Origin: Mesorhizobium sp. L2C084A000
GTDB lineage: Bacteria > Pseudomonadota > Alphaproteobacteria > Rhizobiales > Rhizobiaceae
NCBI RefSeq assembly: GCF_000502875.1
Contig: NZ_AYWX01000002.1
Location: 424,690 to 488,689 of the forward strand
Direction: 5' to 3'
DNA length: 64,000 bases
This document shows positions 59,135 through 64,000 of the stretch, one piece after another. Position numbers and translations under genes: made by a program. Every line of letters starts with the position of its first letter. Positions within the stretch are counted from its first letter, which is position 1. The notes beneath the pieces were generated by a model. It ran no database searches and had not been told where the DNA came from. It saw only the letters and a list, made by a program, of their open reading frames with translations.

Positions 59135-59773
59135 TCAAGTCAAAAAAGGGTTGGTCCGCCTCTCCTCGCCAAAACGTCCGCCGGGACCGTGGCCACAGAT
59201 GAAGCCGATGTCATCGCCGAGCGGCAGGAGCTTGTCCTTGATCGAAGCGATCAGCGCCGCGTGGTCGCCGCCCGGCAGGTCGGTGCGGCCGACCGAGCCG
59301 CGGAACAGCACGTCGCCGACATGGGCGAACTTGGCCGCGCGGTTGTAATAAACAACGTGACCTGGTGCATGGCCGGGGCAGTGCAGCACCTCGAACACAT
59401 GGCCGCCGAACGACACGGTCTCGCCTTCGGCCAGGAACCGGTCGGGCACGCAGTTACGCGCTCCGGCGATGCCGTAGCGCTTGCCCTGGTTTTCCAGATT
59501 GTCGAGCAGCGACTTGTCGGCCTCATGCGGACCGATGATCTCGACGCCGAGCGCCTCCTTCAACTCCATTGCGCCGCCGGCATGGTCGATGTGGCCATGC
59601 GTTATCCAGATAGCCCCGGCTGAGATCGCATTGTCCTTCAGCACCGTCAGCACCTTGTCGATATCGCCGCCAGGATCGACGACGACGCCATGCTTGTCAT
59701 CCATGTCGAACAGGATGGTGCAATTCTGCTGGAACGGTGTGACCGGCACGATGCCGGCATTGAGCTGACCCAT
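59135..59773 (-). CDS. MBL-fold hydrolase, glyoxalase II-like
   Basis: 212 residues from the ATG at 59773, which has AAGGACGATC upstream. The frame is open to 59887. QLNAGIVPVTPFQQNCTILFD is the usual start of the YcbL/GloB-like group. WITHGHIDHAGGAMELKEAL holds HxHxDH, CPGHAPGHVVYYNRA the next ligand, and HVGDVLFRGSVGRTDLPGGD the bridging Asp and C-terminal features. It hydrolyses S-lactoylglutathione or related thioesters. The short form lacks the GloB C-terminal domain. Monocistronic. Confidence 0.9.
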   Translation of the reverse strand: MGQLNAGIVPVTPFQQNCTILFDMDDKHGVVVDPGGDIDKVLTVLKDNAISAGAIWITHGHIDHAGGAMELKEALGVEIIGPHEADKSLLDNLENQGKRYGIAGARNCVPDRFLAEGETVSFGGHVFEVLHCPGHAPGHVVYYNRAAKFAHVGDVLFRGSVGRTDLPGGDHAALIASIKDKLLPLGDDIGFICGHGPGGRFGEERRTNPFLT

Positions 59774-59863
59774 GATCGTCCTTTCGATGTTCACGGGTGA
59801 TGTAGAGGCGCGGACAAAGGGCGTCCACCCTCGAAAGACGAACATCGGTAGCTCCGAAAACGG

Positions 59864-59889
59864 AAATGGGCGGCCGAAGCCGCCCATTT
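59864..59889 (-). terminator. Terminator of the glycine-rich membrane protein gene
   Basis: AAATGGGCGGC (59864-59874), CGAA loop, GCCGCCCATTT (59879-59889): 11 perfect pairs. On the minus strand CCGTTTTC follows. Confidence 0.8.
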
Positions 59890-59910
59890 GAAAAGACCGA
59901 AACGGCCTGC

Positions 59911-60228
59911 CTACTTCTTCATGGCGCCCATGACCGCGCCGAGAATGGCGGTCAGGATCGCGCCGCCGCCGGCGCCGCCGACGATGTTCTGCAGGTTCAG
60001 CGCGCTGCCGAGACCGCTCGTTGCTGCTGCCGCAGCCGCCGGATCGACCGCACCGCCACCCAGCAGGCTGCCGAGGATCGCCGCACCGCCGACGCCGCCA
60101 ATGGCTCCGCCCAGGATTTTGGGAAGCTGACCCATCGCCGCCGTCTTGAGCGCCGCACCGACCGCCTGACCACCGATGACGCCAGTAATCACCTGTATGA
60201 TGATCGGAAGAAGCGTGTTCATGTCCAT
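59911..60228 (-). CDS. Glycine/alanine-rich membrane protein, unknown
   Basis: 105 residues from the ATG at 60228, with GGAGGGACTAAT upstream (the next ATG at 60222 is a possible start). LLPIIIQVITGVIGGQAVGA, GQLPKILGGAIGGVGGAAIL, GSLLGGGAVDPAAAAAATSG and GGAGGGAILTAILGAVMGAM. It is extremely rich in Gly and Ala and hydrophobic, with a basic C-terminal KK. I recall similar Rhizobiales proteins without a known role. Surrounded by terminators, so monocistronic. Confidence 0.75.
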   Translation of the reverse strand: MDMNTLLPIIIQVITGVIGGQAVGAALKTAAMGQLPKILGGAIGGVGGAAILGSLLGGGAVDPAAAAAATSGLGSALNLQNIVGGAGGGAILTAILGAVMGAMKK

Positions 60229-60324
60229 ATGATTAGTCCCTCCATAGCTGTCAGCCTCCCGGGCCGACACCATCATGAGACGCCGAATTGGACGAAAGTC
60301 AAATGCAGAAACGCTGAAATAAAA

Positions 60325-60348
60325 GGGGCGGCCCGAAAACCGCCCCTA
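60325..60348 (-). terminator. Terminator of the ilvE gene
   Basis: AGGGGCGG (60325-60332), eight-base loop, CCGCCCCT (60341-60348). On the minus strand TTTATTTC follows. It lies about 25 bases after the stop of ilvE. Confidence 0.8.
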
Positions 60349-60373
60349 CTTCCTAAAAAAGCTGTGACTTTCG

Positions 60374-61267
60374 TTATTCTGCGGCGATCGCGTGCTTGGG
60401 CTGAACGGCCGCAGAATAGTCATTCATAAGATTCTTGGCTATTTCGCCGACCTCGAATCGGTAAGGCCCGATCTCGGAAACCGGCGTCACTTCCGCTGCC
60501 GTCCCGGTCAGGAAGCACTGCTCGAAGCTTTCCAGCTCTTCCGGCAGGATGGCGCGTTCAATCACCTCCAAGGCGCGATCCTTGGCCAGCCCAATGACCG
60601 TGCGGCGGGTGATGCCGTCGAGGAAGCAGTCGGGCTTGGGTGTGTGAATCTTCCCCTCCTTGACGAAGAAGATGTTGGCTCCGGTCGCTTCGGCGACCTG
60701 GCCACGCCAGTCGAGCATCATGGCGTCGGCATAGCCTTTGGCCTCGGCGGCGTGCTTGGACATGGTGCAGATCATGTAGAGGCCGGCGGCCTTCGACTTG
60801 GAAGGCGCGGTGCGCGGGTCGGGCCGGCGCCATTCCGCCACATCGAGACGGATGCCTTTCAGCTTCTGCGCAGGATCGAAATAGCTCGGCCATTGCCAGA
60901 TGGCGATGGCGCAGTTGATGCGGTTGTTCTGCGCCGAGACGCCCATCTGCTCACTGCCGCGCCAGGCAATCGGCCGGACATAGGCGTCCTGGAAACCCTG
61001 CTTCTTGAGAAGCGTGGAAGAGGCGTCGTTGAGCTCGGCCACCGAATAGGGGATATTGAAACCGAGCAGGCGTGCCGATTCATGCAGGCGCTCGGTGTGT
61101 TCGTTGAGCTTGAAGATCTCGCCGCCATAGGCACGCTCTCCCTCGAAAACGGCGCTGGCGTAATGCAGCCCGTGCGTCAGCACATGGATCTTGGCGTCAC
61201 CCCATTGGACGAATTCGCCGTTCATCCAGATGAAGCCATCGAGTTGATCGAAGGGAACGGATGCCAT
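60374..61267 (-). CDS. ilvE: Branched-chain amino acid aminotransferase
   Basis: 297 residues from the ATG at 61267 with GGGAGG upstream. The frame is open to 61447. Class IV PLP enzyme: WMNGEFVQWGDAKIHVLTHGLHYASAVFEGERAY (in parts), SKSKAAGLYMICTMSKHAAEAKGYADAMMLD with the PLP Lys in the KAAGLY context, EATGANIFFVKEGKIHTP and GITRRTVIGLAKD. It makes Val, Leu and Ile from their 2-oxo acids. Divergent from the MarR/PetR operon, as commonly arranged in alphaproteobacteria. Confidence 0.94.
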   Translation of the reverse strand: MASVPFDQLDGFIWMNGEFVQWGDAKIHVLTHGLHYASAVFEGERAYGGEIFKLNEHTERLHESARLLGFNIPYSVAELNDASSTLLKKQGFQDAYVRPIAWRGSEQMGVSAQNNRINCAIAIWQWPSYFDPAQKLKGIRLDVAEWRRPDPRTAPSKSKAAGLYMICTMSKHAAEAKGYADAMMLDWRGQVAEATGANIFFVKEGKIHTPKPDCFLDGITRRTVIGLAKDRALEVIERAILPEELESFEQCFLTGTAAEVTPVSEIGPYRFEVGEIAKNLMNDYSAAVQPKHAIAAE

Positions 61268-61467
61268 GGTAACCTCCCACGGGCGGCAGCCCGGATAGTT
61301 GTATCGTTGTGTGTTTCGTGTCGGCCGCCCAAAGCGGCTTTTATGGTGGAGCGTAGGCGGATAATTGCGCTCTGGCAAACTTAGGAAATTCCGGAAAAAC
61401 CGGCTTCCCTTGCCTTTTCGTTCGCAATCCGCCCAAAAGCTTGTCAAAAATTACCATTGCAGGGAAA

Positions 61468-61490
61468 TTACGTCAATAGTACTGACATAA
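61468..61490. promoter_or_regulatory. Candidate MarR operator
   Basis: TTACGTCA (61468-61475), spacer ATAGTAC, TGACATAA (61483-61490): inverted repeat with one mismatch, 24 bases before the MarR start and in the divergent spacer to ilvE. MarR proteins typically bind such 16-20 base dyads next to their own gene. Confidence 0.5.
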
Positions 61491-61513
61491 TCTCTCTTTC
61501 CCACGGAGAAATA

Positions 61514-62047
61514 ATGACGGATCGAAGCCCAGCCGCCGGAAAACCGATCAGGACCGCGATGTCGGTCGAGGACGGCATCGACTTCGCCATCATCGAACTG
61601 CTCTTCTTTGCCTATCGCGACTTCACCTCCGATCCGGACCAGATCCTGGCCGACTACGGCTTCGGCCGTGCCCATCACCGGGTGCTGCATTTCGTCAACC
61701 GCAGGCCTGGCCTGACGGTCGCCGAACTGCTCGACGTGCTGAAGATCACCAAGCAGAGCCTGGCCCGCGTGCTCAAGCAATTGATCGACACCGACCATGT
61801 CGTGCAGTTGCAAGGTCCGCGCGACCGCCGCCAGCGCGAGCTTTACCCGACGGCCAAGGGCCGTGCGCTGGCGTTGGCGCTGGCGCGGCCACAGTCGCGC
61901 CGCATCCATGCTGCATTGGGAGATTCCGGAATAGCCGAACGAACCTTGGTGGAACGGTTCCTCGAAGCGATGGTCAATCCGGAACTGAGGGCGCAGATCG
62001 ACGTTGGGTCCGCAAAAATGTCAGGGAAAAGCCATGGAGAGCACTGA
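61514..62047 (+). CDS. MarR family regulator, PetP-like
   Basis: 177 residues, ATG at 61514 with ACGGAGAAATA upstream. Winged helix: DYGFGRAHHRVLHFVNRRPGLTVAELLDVLKITKQSLARVLKQLIDTDHVVQLQGPRDRRQRELYPTAKG in one continuous block (helix 3 KITKQSLARVLKQL, wing GPRDRRQRELY). The order MarR, OmpR-type response regulator, sensor kinase matches the petP-petR locus known from Rhodobacter and many Rhizobiales. The stop overlaps the next start by 14 bases, so translation is coupled. Confidence 0.85.
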   Translation: MTDRSPAAGKPIRTAMSVEDGIDFAIIELLFFAYRDFTSDPDQILADYGFGRAHHRVLHFVNRRPGLTVAELLDVLKITKQSLARVLKQLIDTDHVVQLQGPRDRRQRELYPTAKGRALALALARPQSRRIHAALGDSGIAERTLVERFLEAMVNPELRAQIDVGSAKMSGKSHGEH

Positions 62048-62753
62048 ACGGGTCGATCACGCGGCCGCACCGGACGACGACGCGCCACACCTGCTTGTGG
62101 TCGACGACGACACCCGAATCCGCAATCTTCTCAAGCAGTATCTGACCGAAAACGGCTTTCGCGTCACCGTCGCCGGCAATGCCGGCGAAGCCAGGCGCAA
62201 GCTTGCCGGCCTCGACTTCGACCTTCTGGTGCTGGACGTCATGATGCCGGGTGAGACGGGCGTCGACCTGACCAAGTCGCTGCGGGCCGAAAAGAACGTA
62301 CCGATCCTGATGCTGACGGCCCTGTCGGAGACCGACAGCCGCATCTCAGGGCTTGAGGCCGGCGCCGACGACTACCTGCCGAAGCCGTTCGATCCGCGCG
62401 AGCTGATCCTGCGCATCAACAACATCCTTCGCCGTGGTGGCCCGGCGACCACGCCCAAGGTCGAGCAGTTGGTCTTCGGCCCCTACACCTTCCAGATCGC
62501 CCGGCGCGAATTGAAGCGTGGCGGCGAGGCGCTGAAGCTGACCGACCGCGAACAGGAGATCCTGGCGATCTTCGCGGCAAGGGCCGGCGAGACGATACCC
62601 CGCCACGAGCTTGTCGGTGACGATTCGGAGGTCGGCGAGCGCACCATCGACGTCCAGATCAACCGGCTGCGCCGCAAGATCGAGCGCGATCCGTCCAACC
62701 CGGTCTGGCTGCAGACCGTGCGCGGTATTGGGTATCGGCTCAGCGTGGAATAG
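62034..62753 (+). CDS. OmpR-type response regulator, PetR-like
   Basis: 239 residues from the ATG at 62034, with CAGGGAAAAGCC upstream. Receiver domain: HLLVVDDDTRIRNLLKQYL, phospho-Asp in LLVLDVMMPGETG near residue 68, PILMLTALSE and DDYLPKPFDPREL with the conserved Lys. C-terminal winged helix: FQIARRELKRGGEALKLTDR, RHELVGDDSEVGERTIDVQINRLRRKIE, GIGYRLSVE. It controls transcription after phosphorylation by the kinase encoded just downstream. PetR is essential in some alphaproteobacteria. Confidence 0.93.
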   Translation: MESTERVDHAAAPDDDAPHLLVVDDDTRIRNLLKQYLTENGFRVTVAGNAGEARRKLAGLDFDLLVLDVMMPGETGVDLTKSLRAEKNVPILMLTALSETDSRISGLEAGADDYLPKPFDPRELILRINNILRRGGPATTPKVEQLVFGPYTFQIARRELKRGGEALKLTDREQEILAIFAARAGETIPRHELVGDDSEVGERTIDVQINRLRRKIERDPSNPVWLQTVRGIGYRLSVE

Positions 62754-62802
62754 AATGCCGCCTGCGGCCTGTTGAGCGGCTGCGGGCAAGCGAAATGAGC
62801 GA

Positions 62803-64000
62803 ATGGCAACCACGGAACTGGAACAGCCGGGCAATGGCGGCTTGAGCGCACGCGCCGCGCGGACGCTGAAGGCGGTGCCGCGCGCCTGGAACCGCTTCTG
62901 GCGCCTCGTCTCGCTCTATATGCCCAAGCGGCTCTATGCCCGCTCGCTGATCATCGTCATCGCGCCGATGATCCTGCTGCAATCGGTCGTCGCCTTCGTC
63001 TTCATGGAACGTCATTGGGCAACCGTGACGCAGCGCCTGTCGCAGGCCACCGTGCGCGACATTGCCGCCATCATCGACCTGATCGAGACCTATCCGCGCG
63101 ATGCCGACTACACCAACATCATCCGCATCGCCCAGGACCGCATGCAGCTGAAGGTCGACCTCTTGCCGCCCGACCCACTGCCCGCGCCCGGTCCAAAGCC
63201 GTTTTTCTCGATTTTGGATGATGTTCTCTCGTCCGAGATCACCCGCCAGATCAACCGCCCGTTCTGGATCGACACGGTCGGCAACTCCAACATCGTCGAG
63301 GTGCGCGTGCAGCTCGAGGGCAAGGTGCTGCGCGTCTTCGTGCGCCGCAGCCAGGCCTATGCCTCCAACACCCACATCTTCCTGATCTGGATGGTCGGCA
63401 CCTCGCTGGTGCTCCTGATGATCGCCATCCCCTTCCTGCGCAACCAGATCCGGCCGATCCTGATGCTCGCCGAAGCCGCCGAAAGTTTCGGCAAGGGCCG
63501 GCCGATGCCGCGCGACTTCCGGCCGCGCGGCGCCGAGGAGGTTCGCCGCGCCGGCTTTGCCTTCATGCAGATGCGCGAGCGCATCGAGCGCCAGATCGAG
63601 CAACGCACCGCCATGCTGACCGGCGTCAGCCATGACCTGCGAACCATCCTCACCCGCTTCAAGCTGCAGTTGGCGCTTTCCGGCGGCAAGGCCGAGACCA
63701 AGGCCGCGCTCGACCAGGACATCGACGACATGCAGTCGATGCTCGAAGGCTATCTCGCCTTTGCCCGTGGCGAGGCTTCGGAAGACGCCGGACGGTTCGA
63801 TCTCGAGGCCTATTTCGAGAAACTCGACGAGGAGGCCAGGCTGCGCAAGCGCAAGCTGTCGACGACGCTTGCCGGAGACCCCGACGTGCATGTGCGGCCG
63901 AACGCCTTTGCCCGGCTGATGTCCAACGTGATCGGCAACGCCTTCCGCTATGCCAAGACGGTGGAAGTCAACGCCACCCATGGCCGCGGCTCGCTGCTGG
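62803..64000 (+). CDS. EnvZ-like sensor histidine kinase, 3' end outside window
   Basis: The frame runs from the ATG at 62803 to the window edge without a stop, 399 residues so far. Membrane helix 1 at SLIIVIAPMILLQSVVAFVFM (about 45-65), a periplasmic loop of about 120 residues, helix 2 at IFLIWMVGTSLVLLMIAIPFL, then a HAMP region (RNQIRPILMLAEAAESFG). The H-box is TGVSHDLRTILTRFKLQL near residue 275, with Ile replacing the usual Pro after the DLRT sequence. MSNVIGNAFRYAKTV is the beginning of the ATPase N-box, and the rest of the catalytic domain lies beyond the window. It pairs with the PetR-like regulator. Confidence 0.92.
   Translation, partial: MATTELEQPGNGGLSARAARTLKAVPRAWNRFWRLVSLYMPKRLYARSLIIVIAPMILLQSVVAFVFMERHWATVTQRLSQATVRDIAAIIDLIETYPRDADYTNIIRIAQDRMQLKVDLLPPDPLPAPGPKPFFSILDDVLSSEITRQINRPFWIDTVGNSNIVEVRVQLEGKVLRVFVRRSQAYASNTHIFLIWMVGTSLVLLMIAIPFLRNQIRPILMLAEAAESFGKGRPMPRDFRPRGAEEVRRAGFAFMQMRERIERQIEQRTAMLTGVSHDLRTILTRFKLQLALSGGKAETKAALDQDIDDMQSMLEGYLAFARGEASEDAGRFDLEAYFEKLDEEARLRKRKLSTTLAGDPDVHVRPNAFARLMSNVIGNAFRYAKTVEVNATHGRGSLL

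Noticed and set aside
62803..64000. Histidine kinase inactivated by loss of Pro in the H-box (HDLRTI)
   Set aside because: Ile in this position occurs in alphaproteobacterial kinases of this type as far as I recall, and the rest of the H-box and N-box start look normal.

Overview
This 64 kb window is GC-rich chromosomal DNA from an alphaproteobacterium of the Rhizobiales, most likely Mesorhizobium or a close relative. The evidence is the gene set (DUF1127, DUF1344, BA14K, DUF2778, extensin-like C-terminus, several single-domain cold-shock proteins, PetP/PetR-like regulators next to ilvE) and several families of short palindromic intergenic repeats that I recognise from Mesorhizobium-type genomes. 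This was judged by eye, not by a database search. I saw no rRNA, tRNA, CRISPR array, transposase or phage module.

Layout. 1-2541: LPS inner-core heptose operon (hldD end, waaF, waaC), convergent with greA. 3.5-9.4 kb: envelope and house-keeping genes (TPR protein, two tandem extensin-like proteins with LAS-peptidase-type metal motifs, ChaC-like cyclotransferase, LssY-C protein, alcohol dehydrogenase with divergent LysR). 10.5-14.2 kb: a CorC-type membrane protein followed by a small cassette (NTF2-like, imine-reductase-like, frameshifted HxlR regulator) that ends in a degraded second copy of the corC 3' end. 14.3-16.7 kb: a winged-helix/TPR regulator and a CGNR zinc-finger protein associated with two inverted copies of an intergenic repeat, one of them read through as protein. 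16.8-24.4 kb: hydrolase, EamA exporter, two HxlR/oxidoreductase divergent pairs, thioesterase, a candidate sRNA and purC. 24.6-28.4 kb: a translationally coupled catabolic operon (GMC oxidoreductase, enolase-superfamily enzyme, 3-hydroxyisobutyrate-dehydrogenase-like).

28.4-42.2 kb: lipid kinase, a strongly structured presumptive non-coding RNA with its own terminator, a two-gene membrane operon of unknown function, many secreted or membrane proteins of unknown function, CapA-like protein, and a DUF2778 L,D-transpeptidase-like protein. 42.3-49.4 kb: a long UvrB with an unusual C-terminal tail, two unknown genes, an ABC-F ATPase preceded by a candidate leader peptide, and a higBA toxin-antitoxin module with a nested operator. 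49.4-59.0 kb: GST, VOC and DUF1428 proteins, a TPR sulfotransferase, three cold-shock proteins, a cluster of very small conserved-looking proteins, an EAL phosphodiesterase with an early frameshift, and Kazal and BA14K proteins. 59.1-64.0 kb: glyoxalase-II-like hydrolase, ilvE, and a MarR / response regulator / sensor kinase operon cut by the window end.

The best candidates for something undescribed are the structured RNA at about 29.6-30.0 kb, the leader peptide upstream of the ABC-F gene, the sRNA candidate near 23.3 kb, and the repeats that have become protein-coding inside uvrB and the CGNR gene.
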